From: Micromonospora sp. HK10
Lineage (GTDB): Bacteria > Actinomycetota > Actinomycetes > Mycobacteriales > Micromonosporaceae
Reading direction: 5' to 3'
Assembly (NCBI RefSeq): GCF_000982955.1
Contig: NZ_KQ058696.1
Coordinates: forward strand, 1-43,390
Length of the DNA: 43,390 bases
How positions within the stretch are numbered: position 1 is the first letter of the stretch; every line of letters begins with the position of its first letter. The notes below the pieces were generated by a model. That model saw only the letters and a list, made by a program, of their open reading frames with translations. It ran no database searches and had not been told where the DNA came from. The translations under genes and the position numbers were made by a program. Shown one piece after another: positions 1-7,996 of the stretch.

Positions 1-58
1 GTCAGGCGCTCAGAAAGCCTTGCGAGAGGGGGGATCATCTCCGGCCGCGAGGGCGGGG

Positions 59-177
59 CCTCTTCGCGGCGCCGGGACCAGGTGTAACGACCGGCGGCCC
101 ACCATCATTCCCCGGGGGGCCTCTTGGCGGCGCCGGGACCAGGTGTAACGACCGGCGGCCCACCATCATTCCCGGGG
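59..177. repeat. 61-bp direct repeat, two near-identical copies
   Basis: Copies of about 58 bases start at 59 and 120. Each runs from CCTCTT through a GGCGCCGGGACCAGG block and TAACGACC to CATCATTCCC, and they differ at only a few positions. A decayed third copy is visible at about 205-245 (ACAACGACC then GGCCATTCC). No ribosome-binding site or coding signature is attached. It could be an interspersed extragenic repeat family of the genome, which cannot be tested inside one window. Confidence 0.8.
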
Positions 178-362
178 CCCGGCACCCGGTGTCGGGTGCT
201 CCTCCTCGGCCGTTCACCCGGATACAACGACCCCCGGCCGCCGGCCATTCCGGCCCGGCGATGCCGCCGGTCACACCCCCGAAACCGGACACACCACCCA
301 TCGGCAACCACAGCACCGCCCGGCGCCCGCACCACCGCACAGCGTCGGCAGCATGGCGTCCC

Positions 363-465
363 GCAGCACCGGCCGACATCCGCAGCACCGACCGGGTTTG
401 CCGCACCACCCGGCGTCCCCAGCACCGGCCGGCGTCCGCAGCACCGGCCCGCCTCGTGCAGCACG
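363..465. repeat. degenerate ~20-bp tandem repeat
   Basis: The motif GCAGCACCGGCC or a close variant recurs at 363, 382, 403, 419, 438 and 458, a spacing of 16 to 21 bases. The unit is about half the 41-bp period of the neighbouring array, but the sequence differs. No gene signal is present. Confidence 0.55.
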
Positions 466-532
466 GGCCGGCGGCGGCGCCGCGGAGACCGCTGGGGGAC
501 ATCGCGGACGCGGAAGGCCTCACCTCGCCGCG

Positions 533-738
533 GCGCCAACCGCCCGCGCAGTGACCACGAAACCGCGCAATCCGCGCCAACCGCCCGCGCAGTGACCACC
601 GGACCGCGCAATCCGCGCCAACCCCCCGCGCAGTGACCACCTGACCACGCAATCCGCGCCAACCCCCCGCGCAGTGACCACCGGACCACGCAATCCGCGC
701 CAACCGCCCGCGCAGTGACCACGGGACGGCGCAATCCG
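533..738. repeat. 41-bp tandem array A (five copies)
   Basis: GCAGTGACCAC starts at 548, 589, 630, 671 and 712, exactly 41 bases apart each time. Between these anchors every unit carries CGCAATCCGCGCCAAC, or CGCAATCCG in the last unit. Units differ at a handful of positions and the final copy decays. There are no spacers, so this is a minisatellite and not a CRISPR array. It shares period and part of its skeleton with the array at 37918-38300. Confidence 0.9.
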
Positions 739-1003
739 GGCCTATGGGTCGGCGGAGTGGCCGAACCGGGCGAAGGCCGCAGTCGGCCGCCTCCGGCCAG
801 TCGTCGTCGGCCGCCGCCACGGGACATGAGGCGTGGGTCCCCGTCAGGGATGATCAACTCCGGATGCCGCAAAGCGGCCTTTCCAGGGCTACGGACACCA
901 CACCATGCCGCGATCGGGGTTGATCAGGACACGGGCCCGGATAGCGGAAGATGGGTTGGCCGGGGCCGCCTAGGCTGCGGGCACACACGGTGGAGGAAGA
1001 GGG

Positions 1004-1804
1004 GTGAGGTCGATGCGTACGCCGCTGCGCCTGGCGGTCGCCCAGCCGCGTTGCCGCTCGTACGACGTCGCCGGCAACGCGGCCGTGCACGCCGCGACCG
1101 TACGCGCGGCCGGGGCCCGGGTGGTGGTCTTTCCCGAGCTGTCGCTGACCGGGTACGAGCTGGACGCCGAGCCGGTGCGGGCCGGGGACAGCCGGCTCGC
1201 GCCGCTCGTGGCGGCGTGCGCCGAGACCGGGGCGGTGGCGTTGGCGGGTGCCCCGGCACCGGGGCCGGGCCGGCCCTACCTGGCGGTCCTCGCGGTGGAC
1301 GGGGCCGGCGCCCGGGTGGCGTACCGGAAGATGTGGCTGGGTGGCGCGGAGCCGGACCGGTTCGCGCCCGGCACCCGACCGGCGGTGCTCGAGGTGGACG
1401 GTTGGCGGCTCGGCCTGGCGGTGTGCCGGGACACCGGGATCGCTGAGCACGCCGCCGGGACGGCGGCCCTGGGTGCGGACGCGTACCTCGCCGGGGTGCT
1501 GGAGACGGCCGACGACGCGGCGGTGCCGGCGGAGCGGGCCCGACGGATCGCCACCACGCACCAGGTGTGGGTGGCGGTGGCGAGCTTCGCCGGTGGCACC
1601 GGTGGCGGCTATCCGCGGGCGGCGGGCGGTTCGGGGATCTGGATGCCGGACGGGTCGCCGGTGGGGCGGGCCGGCACGGGCACCGGCGAGTTGGTACGGG
1701 CGACGCTGCACTTAGCTCCGCCGGCGGGCGGCCACTCCGGGCGGCGGTCCCGGGGCGGGCACCGGATGACGGGCGGGGTCGCCCGGGTGAGGGGTGTCAG
1801 GTGA
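1004..1804 (+). CDS. carbon-nitrogen hydrolase (nitrilase superfamily)
   Basis: Predicted cytosolic amidase or nitrilase-type hydrolase of 266 aa. The Glu-Lys-Cys catalytic set is visible: E45 in VVFPELSLTGYE, K109 in VAYRKMWLGG and the nucleophile C141 in LAVCRDTG. The fold runs from about residue 8 to 245, and the last 25 residues are a basic Gly/Arg tail. The GTG start at 1004 is preferred because GGAGG at 992-996 lies seven bases upstream; ATG at 1013 is possible. The stop overlaps the next start (TGATG), so it is probably co-translated with the MOSC gene. The substrate cannot be read from sequence; omega-amidase-like or carbamoyl-type hydrolysis are possibilities. Confidence 0.87.
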   Translation: MRSMRTPLRLAVAQPRCRSYDVAGNAAVHAATVRAAGARVVVFPELSLTGYELDAEPVRAGDSRLAPLVAACAETGAVALAGAPAPGPGRPYLAVLAVDGAGARVAYRKMWLGGAEPDRFAPGTRPAVLEVDGWRLGLAVCRDTGIAEHAAGTAALGADAYLAGVLETADDAAVPAERARRIATTHQVWVAVASFAGGTGGGYPRAAGGSGIWMPDGSPVGRAGTGTGELVRATLHLAPPAGGHSGRRSRGGHRMTGGVARVRGVR

Positions 1805-2628
1805 TGATCGGGCAGGTCGCCGGGATCCGGCGCTACCCGGTGAAGTCGCTGCTCGGTGAGGAGTTGGACGCAGCGGAGGTGCGGGCCGGTGGGTTGGTCG
1901 GCGACCGGCGGCTCGCGCTGCTGGACCGGGCGTCCGGCCGGGTGGCCAGCGCGAAGAATCCGTACCGCTGGCGTGCCCTGCTCACGCTGCGGGCCTCCGG
2001 CGCCAGGCCGGTGCGGATCGTGCTGCCCGACGGCCGTGCCGTCGACGCGGACGACGACCGGGTGGACGAAGTGCTCTCCGAGGTGCTGGGCGAGCCGGTG
2101 ACGCTGGTCGACACCCCACCGCCGGACGCCGTTCTCGAACGGTCCCGGCCGGAGGCGGTGCTCGCGGCCGGCGTGACGGTGCCGGTGCCGATGGACGAGG
2201 GGCGGCTCGGGGCGGCCGCCCCGCCGGGCAGTTTCGTCGACTTCGCGCCACTGCACCTGGTGACCACCGCGACCCTGCGCCGGCTCGGCGCGGCCGTACC
2301 GGCCGGCGTGGTCGACCCGGCCCGGTACCGGCCGAACCTGCTGCTCGACACCGACGGCGCGGGCTTCGCCGAGAACGACTGGGTGGGGCGGGAGCTGCGG
2401 CTCGGCGGCGAGGTAGTGCTGCGGATGCTGGCGCCGACACCCCGCTGCGCGGTACCGACGCTGGCGCACGGCCCGCTCCCCCGCGACCCCGACGCGTTGC
2501 GCGCGCCCGCGCGGCTGAACCGGGTGGTGCCGCTGCCCGGCCTGGCGGCGCAGCCTTGCGTCGGCGGATACGCGCAGGTGGTGCGCCCAGGGCGGGTCCG
2601 CGTCGGCGACCCGGTGCGGCTGGGCTGA
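1804..2628 (+). CDS. MOSC domain protein (YcbX-like)
   Basis: 274 aa with a MOSC N-terminal beta-barrel (about residues 1-110; IGQVAGIRRYPVKSLLGEEL is typical) and a MOSC domain containing C215 in TPRCAVPT, the conserved cysteine of the family. MOSC proteins transfer or handle sulfur on the molybdenum cofactor, or act as Moco-dependent N-hydroxy reductases. That role fits the family but is not shown here. The ATG overlaps the upstream stop codon by one base, so translation is likely coupled. The frame is open far upstream, but homology begins at this ATG. A molybdopterin oxidoreductase is encoded at 11764, not adjacent. Confidence 0.88.
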   Translation: MIGQVAGIRRYPVKSLLGEELDAAEVRAGGLVGDRRLALLDRASGRVASAKNPYRWRALLTLRASGARPVRIVLPDGRAVDADDDRVDEVLSEVLGEPVTLVDTPPPDAVLERSRPEAVLAAGVTVPVPMDEGRLGAAAPPGSFVDFAPLHLVTTATLRRLGAAVPAGVVDPARYRPNLLLDTDGAGFAENDWVGRELRLGGEVVLRMLAPTPRCAVPTLAHGPLPRDPDALRAPARLNRVVPLPGLAAQPCVGGYAQVVRPGRVRVGDPVRLG

Positions 2629-2699
2629 CCCGCGCCCGACCACGACGACACGGGCACGGTTGAGTCGGCGCACCTGACGGCGCGGCGGGCGGTGGCGGC

Positions 2700-4157
2700 T
2701 CAGCCCTGGCCGCGGCCGTGCAGCAGCGCGTACGCGGCGAGCAGCCGCTGGAGGGCGGCGGCGGTCCGGTCGTCGAGCTTGCCGTCGTCGGCGGCGTCGT
2801 CGATGCGCTCGCGGAGGTCCTCGATCCGCTTGGCGCGGTCCTTGGGCTTGCCCCGGTCCAGCTCGCCCGCCTTCTTCCGCAGGTCGTTGGCGATCTTTCC
2901 GTCGATCCGGCCGTCCGCTACCGCCTGGCCGAGCAGGTCGGCGAACTGCGCCGCGAGCTGGCGCAGGGTGACCGGCGCCGGGCGGGCGCTGGCCGGCGCG
3001 GGCGCGCTGGACGACTCGGGAGCCGGTTCGCCGGCCGGGGCGGTGGTGCCCGGCGCGGTGACCGCGGGTGAGTGCGGGTCGTCGTCGAGCAGCAGCGTGC
3101 CGACGAGGCCGAGCAGTAGCACCAGGCCGGTCGCGAGGAGCACGCCGAGGAGCCGGTTGGACCGGGCCGGCGGGCCGGCCACGGTTCGTGGTGGCGGGAC
3201 CGGGCGGGCCGTGGCGCGCGGTGGCGCGCTCGGGCGGGCCGGCACGGCGGACCGGTCGATCAGCGTCGGGGCCGGTTCGGGTTGGGCCACCGTGGGCAGG
3301 ACCGCGGTCGGCGGGTCGGCGGGCCGGCCGGCGCCGAGGCGGGCCGCGAGGTGGGCGGCGGTGGGTCGCCCGGCCGGGTCCGCGGCGAGGCAGGCCAGGG
3401 TGAGCTCGGCGACGTCGGCGGGGAGCCCGGGAATGCGCAACGGCGGCACCTTGGGGCGCCGGGTCCGCAGGTCGAGCACGTCGTCCCAGGTCTGCACGGG
3501 CAGCGGGGCCCGGCCGGTGAGGGTGCGGTAGAGCAGCGCGCCGAGGGCGTACACGTCGCTGGCCGGGTTCGCCGGGCCGGGGGTCATCCGCTCCGGGGCG
3601 AAGTAGGCGGGCGTACCCATCATCAGCTCGCCGGTCTGGCCGGCCAGCGGGTGCCGGGGGTTGGCGAGCGTGGCGATGCCGAAGTCGAGGACCTTCGCGC
3701 CGGTCTCGGTGAGCATGACGTTGCCGGGCTTGATGTCGCGGTGCACCACGCCGAGTTTGTGCGCGGCGGCCAGCGCGCCGGCTACCTGGCCGGCCAACCG
3801 GACCGCCTCGGGCCAGGCGAGCGGACCGCCGGACAACCGGTCGGCCAGGGTGCGCCCCTCCACCAGCTCCATCACCAGGTACGGCAGGACCGCGCCGCCG
3901 GGCAGGGTGGCCTCGCCGTAGTCGTACACCTGGGTCACGTGCGGGTGGGTGAGCCGGGCCGCGGCGCGCGCCTCGCGCTGGATGGTGGCGCGCAGGTGCG
4001 GGTCGGCGGCGAGCTGCGTGGCGAGGGCCTTGACCGCGACGGGTCGGTGCAGCACCTCGTCGTCGGCGCGCCACACCTCGGACATCCCGCCGAGCCCGAT
4101 CCGCTCGCGCAGGACGTACCGATCGTGCAGGCGCAGCGAGGGCGTCAACGGCGACAT
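2700..4157 (-). CDS. membrane-anchored Hanks-type Ser/Thr protein kinase
   Basis: 485 aa from the ATG at 4157. Kinase domain at about residues 14-275: glycine loop GLGGMSEV (21-28), K43, HRDIKPGN (139-146) with catalytic D141, DFG (158-160), and GTPAYFAPE activation segment end. It is followed by a Pro/Ala-rich linker, one transmembrane helix (about 336-357), and an outside tail of about 125 residues that is Pro/Ser-rich and then charged and helical (DGKIANDLRKKAGEL and similar). There are no PASTA repeats, so it is not a PknB-type cell-wall sensor. The frame extends to a TTG at 4196, but residues align with kinases only from the ATG. It converges with the MOSC gene. Confidence 0.92.
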   Translation of the reverse strand: MSPLTPSLRLHDRYVLRERIGLGGMSEVWRADDEVLHRPVAVKALATQLAADPHLRATIQREARAAARLTHPHVTQVYDYGEATLPGGAVLPYLVMELVEGRTLADRLSGGPLAWPEAVRLAGQVAGALAAAHKLGVVHRDIKPGNVMLTETGAKVLDFGIATLANPRHPLAGQTGELMMGTPAYFAPERMTPGPANPASDVYALGALLYRTLTGRAPLPVQTWDDVLDLRTRRPKVPPLRIPGLPADVAELTLACLAADPAGRPTAAHLAARLGAGRPADPPTAVLPTVAQPEPAPTLIDRSAVPARPSAPPRATARPVPPPRTVAGPPARSNRLLGVLLATGLVLLLGLVGTLLLDDDPHSPAVTAPGTTAPAGEPAPESSSAPAPASARPAPVTLRQLAAQFADLLGQAVADGRIDGKIANDLRKKAGELDRGKPKDRAKRIEDLRERIDDAADDGKLDDRTAAALQRLLAAYALLHGRGQG

Positions 4158-4341
4158 GGTGGTCCAGTCTGCCTGCCGTCGGGCCGGCTCGGCCAACCCG
4201 GTGCCCGGTTCCGCCCCGGTCGGGCGATTCCCGACGCGAGCTGGTCACCTGGTCGTGGCAGGGCGCGCCCACGAAAGGGTGGCACCACGCCACCGGGGGT
4301 GCGGACGTGCGGGGCTGGCAGTCGGGCAGGGTCCGGCCGGG

Positions 4342-5229
4342 TCAGCCCGGGTAGAGCTCGTCGCGGATCTTGGTGAGCAGCTCGGGGGTGCTCTCCGGCG
4401 GGGCGGCCTCGACGCAGAGCCGTTCCATGGCCAGCGCGTAGTAGTCGAGGTCGTCGCGCTTGTCGAGGTAGATCGCGCTGGTGAGCTGCTCGATGTAGAC
4501 GATGTCGGGCAGGTCCTCGTCGCCGAAGCGCAGGATGCTGAAGGCGCCGCTGGCCGCGGCGTGCCCGCCGGCGTCGAAGGGCACGACCTGCAACCGGATG
4601 TGCGGGGCGGCGGTGGCCTCGATCAGGGCGTCCAGCTGGGCACGCATCACGGCGTGCCCACCGATCGGCCGGCGCAGCGCGGCCTCGTCGAGCACCGCCC
4701 AGAGCTGCGGCGGGTCGGGGCGGCGCAGCAGCTCCTGACGCTTCATCCGCAGGCCGACCCGGCGTTCGAGCTCGTCGGGCGGGGCGCCCTGGTGACCGAG
4801 CAGGATCACCGCGCGGGCGTAGTCGGCGGTCTGGAGCAGGCCGGGCACGAACTGCACCTCGTAGGTGCGGATCAGCGCGGCGGCGGCCTCCAGGCCGAGG
4901 TAGGACTGGAACCAGCTGGGCAGGACGTCGCCGTAGCGGTGCCACCACCCGGGGCTGTTGGCGTCGCGGGCCAGGGTGAGCAGCGCCGCCCGTTCCTCCT
5001 CGGCGGTGACGCCGTAGAGGGTGAGCAGGTCGGAGACGTCGCGCTCCTTGAAGCCGACCCGGCCCAGCTCCATCCGGCTGATCTTGGACTCGGAGGAGCG
5101 GATCTCCCAGCCGGCCGCCTCCCGGGTGACCCCGGCGCCTTCCCGCAGGCGGCGCAACTGCCCCCCGAGCAGCATGCGCAGCACCGTCGGCCCACTGGCC
5201 GGGCCGCCCTCGGCGGGCACCATCGTCAC
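4342..5229 (-). CDS. XRE-family HTH regulator with DUF5753
   Basis: 295 aa. An N-terminal Cro/CI-type helix-turn-helix spans about residues 15-75 (LRRLREGAGVTREAAGWEI, then ISRMELGR). It is followed by the DUF5753 domain typical of actinomycete WhiJ-like regulators (YEVQFVPGLLQTADYARA, DIVYIEQLTSAIYLDK). GTG at 5229 is chosen because AAGGA lies seven bases upstream; ATG at 5223 is the alternative. A DUF397 gene lies 110 bases upstream on the same strand, the usual partner. Known loci of this type act as developmental or antibiotic switches or toxin-antitoxin-like pairs; the target here is unknown. Confidence 0.9.
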   Translation of the reverse strand: MTMVPAEGGPASGPTVLRMLLGGQLRRLREGAGVTREAAGWEIRSSESKISRMELGRVGFKERDVSDLLTLYGVTAEEERAALLTLARDANSPGWWHRYGDVLPSWFQSYLGLEAAAALIRTYEVQFVPGLLQTADYARAVILLGHQGAPPDELERRVGLRMKRQELLRRPDPPQLWAVLDEAALRRPIGGHAVMRAQLDALIEATAAPHIRLQVVPFDAGGHAAASGAFSILRFGDEDLPDIVYIEQLTSAIYLDKRDDLDYYALAMERLCVEAAPPESTPELLTKIRDELYPG

Positions 5230-5339
5230 GTGCGCGTCCTTCGCATGCCGGCAGCTGTCGGCCGGGCCCCCAGCCCAACCGACGAGTAAGCATGCCATGA
5301 ACCCTCGGTGAGGTGAACTCCCCCGGACGGCCGAGTCGG

Positions 5340-5594
5340 TCAGGGGGACGGGCGGTCGGCGATCAGGTGGTCGAAGTCGCCGTCGCGGGCGCCGAGCACA
5401 AAGGCGGTGATCTCGTCCACGCTGTAGATCAGCGCCGGACCCTCCGGGTGCCGGGAGTTGCGTACCGCGATCCCGGCACCTCCGGGCAGCTCGGCCAGCT
5501 CGACACAGTTTCCGCTGGGGTTGCTCCGGCGGCTCTTCTGCCACCGCAGCGGCGGCAGTTGGTTGGTGGGTACGCCGTTCTCAGGCTGCTGCAT
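5340..5594 (-). CDS. DUF397 small protein
   Basis: 84 aa from ATG 5594. It carries the DUF397 core WQKSRRSNPSGNCVELAEL, then a second half with IAVRNSRHPEGPALIYS and a terminal helix. Such proteins are the small partners of HTH/DUF5753 regulators in actinomycetes and probably bind or titrate them. The frame continues to 5693 but homology starts near this ATG, with a purine-rich AGAAAGA nine bases before it. It is transcribed towards the regulator gene and away from the GGDEF gene, and its upstream region holds the repeats and palindrome listed separately. Confidence 0.88.
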   Translation of the reverse strand: MQQPENGVPTNQLPPLRWQKSRRSNPSGNCVELAELPGGAGIAVRNSRHPEGPALIYSVDEITAFVLGARDGDFDHLIADRPSP

Positions 5595-5681
5595 TGGGCG
5601 GTCTTTCTGTGCCGAGCCAGCCGGTGCCGCGGGGAGGGGGCGGTGCTGGCGGCGGAGGGGTGTGGTCTGTTCGGGTTCGGG

Positions 5682-5709
5682 ATGCACGTGCATCTGCTAT
5701 TGCATCTGC
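5682..5709. promoter_or_regulatory. palindrome plus 12-bp iterons upstream of the DUF397 gene
   Basis: ATGCACGTGCAT (5682-5693) is a perfect 12-bp palindrome. TGCATCTGC occurs at 5689-5697 and again at 5701-5709, exactly 12 bases apart. The stretch is AT-richer than its surroundings and lies 88-115 bases upstream of the DUF397 ATG, a plausible binding site for the local HTH regulator. Function is inferred. Confidence 0.45.
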
Positions 5710-5727
5710 ATTGGACAGCGAGCATGA

Positions 5728-5818
5728 TAACGCACGTACGGTGTGCCCAACCGTTCACTTTGGGTAACGAGGCTGCCGGTCGAGACGAGCGCGGGCGGGG
5801 GCCGAAACACGTGCGTTA
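5728..5818. promoter_or_regulatory. inverted pair TAACGCACGT / ACGTGCGTTA in a divergent promoter region
   Basis: TAACGCACGT at 5728-5737 is exactly mirrored by ACGTGCGTTA at 5809-5818, leaving 71 bases between them. One copy lies towards the DUF397 gene, the other immediately before the GGDEF ribosome-binding site. Two identical 10-mers in inverted orientation suggest a shared regulator, possibly the HTH protein at 4342-5229. Confidence 0.45.
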
Positions 5819-5833
5819 CGGGGAGGAGTGCGC

Positions 5834-6469
5834 GTGCCGGATCCGATGACCGTCGCCTCCGGAGTCTCTGCCGTCGGTGCCCTGGTCTCCGTCTGGCAAC
5901 TGCGCCGCCGGGCGCTGCGCGCCGAGGCGGAGGTCGAACTGCTCCAGGCCGAACTGGAGGCGGAACGGCACGCGGCCAGCCACGACCCACTCACCGGCCT
6001 GCCGAACCGGCGGGCCTTCTTCCGGCTGGCGGCGGCGTTGCTGACCAACCCGGCCGGCCGGCCGCTGGTCGCCGTGGTGCTCGACCTCGACGGCTTCAAG
6101 CAGGTCAATGACCGCTACGGGCACGCCGCCGGCGATCAGGTGCTGATCAGCGTCGCGCAACGGCTGGCCGCGTTCGCCGGGGACAACCTGGTGGCTCGGC
6201 TCGGCGGCGACGAGTTCGCCGGCCTGCTGGCCAGCCCCACCGTGGACCGTAGGTGGATCGAGCACGCCACCCGCCGGCTCTGCGAGGCGCTCGCCGCGCC
6301 CATCCCGGTCGGCGCCCGGACGGTGCAGGTCACCGCCTCCGTCGGGCTCGCACCGGTACACGGACCCACCCAGCTCACCGACGCGCTCTGCCGGGCGGAC
6401 GCGGCGATGTACCAGGCGAAGAGCGTCAGCGCCGCCCGCGCCGCTCGGGAGCTGATGGCCGAGTGCTGA
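5834..6469 (+). CDS. GGDEF-domain protein (putative diguanylate cyclase)
   Basis: 211 aa from GTG 5834, which has GGGAGGAG six bases upstream; GTG 5828 would sit on that site. A short hydrophobic stretch (about residues 6-22) and a charged helix (about 26-48) precede a full GGDEF domain: DPLTGLPNR, DLDGFKQVND, and an intact GGDEF active site (124-128), so c-di-GMP synthesis is likely. The RxxD inhibitory site is absent at the expected place (AGDN instead). No EAL, PAS or GAF domain is fused. It is divergent from the DUF397/HTH genes across a region with an inverted 10-mer. It converges with the kinase-like gene downstream. Confidence 0.9.
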   Translation: MPDPMTVASGVSAVGALVSVWQLRRRALRAEAEVELLQAELEAERHAASHDPLTGLPNRRAFFRLAAALLTNPAGRPLVAVVLDLDGFKQVNDRYGHAAGDQVLISVAQRLAAFAGDNLVARLGGDEFAGLLASPTVDRRWIEHATRRLCEALAAPIPVGARTVQVTASVGLAPVHGPTQLTDALCRADAAMYQAKSVSAARAARELMAEC

Positions 6470-6487
6470 ACGGCCGGCCGGCTCAGC
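6465..6487. terminator. small hairpin between convergent genes
   Basis: GCTGA (6465-6469) and TCAGC (6483-6487) flank a CGGCCGGCCG core and can form an imperfect stem. It contains the stop codons of both converging genes. There is no T-run, as is usual in this GC range. Terminator function is inferred. Confidence 0.35.
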
Positions 6488-7481
6488 GGCCCGCCGCCCG
6501 CAGCGCACTCCCGGCCAGGGTGAGCAGCCCCGCCGGCGACCGCAGCCCGGCCAGGATCCGCAGCGCGCGCACCCGGTCCGCCTCGCGCCGCCCGGGATCG
6601 GCCGCCTCCACCGACCAGCTCCACATGTCGTCCAGCGCCCGCACCCCGAGGTGGTACGCCAGCCGCAGCGGGTCCGGCGCCACCGGCCCGTAGCCGGCCC
6701 GGAAGGACGCCTCGTCCACCCGCCCCCGCGGCGCGAACGCGGGCCCGCCACCGAGAACGAACATCAGGTCGCGTTCCCGCGGTGCGAGCACCGCGTCGTC
6801 CCAGTCGATCAACCAGACCTGCCCGTCCGGGCCGAGCAGCAGGTTGCCCAGGTGCGGGTCGCCGTGGCAGACCACCAGCTCGGCCGGGCGGGCCCGCAAC
6901 TCCGCGCCGAGCCGGTCCACCGCGACGAGCAGCCGGTCGAGGTCGGCGCCGGCGGCCAGCCAGTGGGCGGCCACCTCCCGGGTCCAGCGGTCGGCCGTGG
7001 CCTCGTCGACCGCGCGCAGCCGGCGGTCCGTGTCGCGGACGGCCGCCCCGACCGCGGCGTGGGTGTGGTCCTCGCGGGGCAGCCCCGCCAGCTCGCCGCC
7101 AACCGGGACCGCGTGGACGGCGGCGAGCAGCGCGCCGTAGCCGCGCCAGTGCGCGGCGCGCAGGTCGCCGCCGGGGGCCGGCTCGTCGGAGACCCACGGC
7201 ACCACGGTGAGGCGGCGTCCGTCGTGGACGGCGTCGAGCCGCCCGTCCCGGGTGGTCAGCGGCGCGGGCACGCCGGGTACGCCCCGCCGGGCCAGCAGCG
7301 CGGCCACCGCCGCGCCGGCCGGGGTGCCCCCGCCGGTGAGCTTCACCGCGTACGCGTGACCGTCGGCGGTGGTCGCCCGCCACGTCCGGGCGGCCGGATC
7401 CGCGCCCAGGTCCACCGGGGCGGAGCTGACCAGGCGCAGCCCGAACTCGGCCGCGAGCCGGGCGGCGAGCCGCTCGTCCAC
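6483..7481 (-). CDS. aminoglycoside phosphotransferase-family kinase
   Basis: 332 aa with an APH/choline-kinase-like fold: ATP-binding lysine K47 (YAVKLTGG), catalytic HGD (206-208 in VVCHGDPHLGN) and metal-binding D226 (WLIDWDDA). The layout, with a long C-terminal helical part ending in VRALRILAGLRSPAG, resembles spectinomycin-phosphotransferase-like APH(9) relatives. Many of these are housekeeping small-molecule kinases, so resistance should not be assumed. The GTG start at 7481 lies seven bases after the stop of the PemK/MazF gene, so both are probably one transcript. Confidence 0.82.
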   Translation of the reverse strand: MDERLAARLAAEFGLRLVSSAPVDLGADPAARTWRATTADGHAYAVKLTGGGTPAGAAVAALLARRGVPGVPAPLTTRDGRLDAVHDGRRLTVVPWVSDEPAPGGDLRAAHWRGYGALLAAVHAVPVGGELAGLPREDHTHAAVGAAVRDTDRRLRAVDEATADRWTREVAAHWLAAGADLDRLLVAVDRLGAELRARPAELVVCHGDPHLGNLLLGPDGQVWLIDWDDAVLAPRERDLMFVLGGGPAFAPRGRVDEASFRAGYGPVAPDPLRLAYHLGVRALDDMWSWSVEAADPGRREADRVRALRILAGLRSPAGLLTLAGSALRAAGR

Positions 7482-7488
7482 CCGCCGG

Positions 7489-7983
7489 TCAGCGCCAGCC
7501 GTAGCCGGCGCGCAACGCCTGGCCCACCCGGTCGAACCGGGGCCGGTCCAGCACGGCGCCCTCCCGGCGGATGCTGTCCTCCCGCATGGTGAGCACCCGG
7601 TCCAGGCGTACCCAGCTCGGGCGCTTGTCGCGGTCCCACTCCCCCGGCCCGAGGGCCAGCCAGTGCCGCTGCCCGTCGCGCTCGCTCTGGCTGGACAGCA
7701 TCAGCCCGTACAGCGTCCGGCTCTGCCGGCCCACCACCAGCACCGGCCGGTCCTTGCCCTGCCGGGGGTCGTCCTCGTAGGGGACCCAGGTCCAGACGAT
7801 CTCGCCCGGGTCGGCCTGGCCGTCCAGCTCCGGGGCGTACGCCAGCTCCCGCCGCTGCAGGGCGGCGACCTGACGCCGCCGCGCGACCTGGGCGGGAATC
7901 ACCCGCGGGGTGCCGGTCGGCGCCGCGGCGCCCCCGGTGATCCGGCCGAACCGGGACGCCACGCTCCTCAACAGACCTGCCAC
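7489..7983 (-). CDS. PemK/MazF-family protein
   Basis: 164 aa. A basic N-terminal extension of about 58 residues precedes the PemK/MazF core (GEIVWTWVPYEDDPRQ, then KDRPVLVVGR; SERDGQRHWLALG; VRLDRVLTM). The family contains ribosome-independent mRNA endonucleases. No antitoxin gene lies on either side: 149 bases without an ORF upstream, a kinase-like gene downstream. It could be a domesticated or solitary member. The GTG start has no ribosome-binding site but is preceded seven bases away by TAGGCT, suggesting a leaderless transcript. Confidence 0.82.
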   Translation of the reverse strand: MAGLLRSVASRFGRITGGAAAPTGTPRVIPAQVARRRQVAALQRRELAYAPELDGQADPGEIVWTWVPYEDDPRQGKDRPVLVVGRQSRTLYGLMLSSQSERDGQRHWLALGPGEWDRDKRPSWVRLDRVLTMREDSIRREGAVLDRPRFDRVGQALRAGYGWR

Positions 7984-7990
7984 GGCCGGC

Positions 7991-7996
7991 AGCCTA
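7991..7996 (-). promoter_or_regulatory. -10 box for a leaderless start
   Basis: TAGGCT on the minus strand ends seven bases before the GTG at 7983. It fits the actinobacterial TANNNT -10 at the distance expected when transcription starts at the start codon. Confidence 0.45.

Larger units (their letters stand above)
1..1003. other. non-coding, repeat-rich region
   Basis: About 1 kb without a credible gene. Open frames cross it on both strands, but their translations are low-complexity (Arg, Pro, Ala, Gly) and follow the periodicity of the DNA repeats, so I read them as by-products of GC-rich repeats. It contains a 61-bp direct repeat (59-177 with a decayed third copy), a degenerate ~20-bp repeat (about 363-465) and a five-copy 41-bp array (533-738). 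The last 150 bases, before the nitrilase-like gene, hold a possible -10 box TAGGCT at 970-975, but no convincing -35 goes with it. Confidence 0.75.

Noticed and set aside
35..872. Open frames on both strands in the first kilobase
   Set aside because: Translations repeat with the DNA repeat period and have no ribosome-binding site or recognisable fold.
1609..4293. 894-residue open frame on the minus strand over the MOSC and kinase genes
   Set aside because: Arg/Pro/Gly-rich shadow frame opposite or out of phase with two well-supported genes; no domain.
6483..7481. Antibiotic-resistance call for the APH-family gene
   Set aside because: The family is broad and the context shows no biosynthetic cluster; only the kinase fold is supported.
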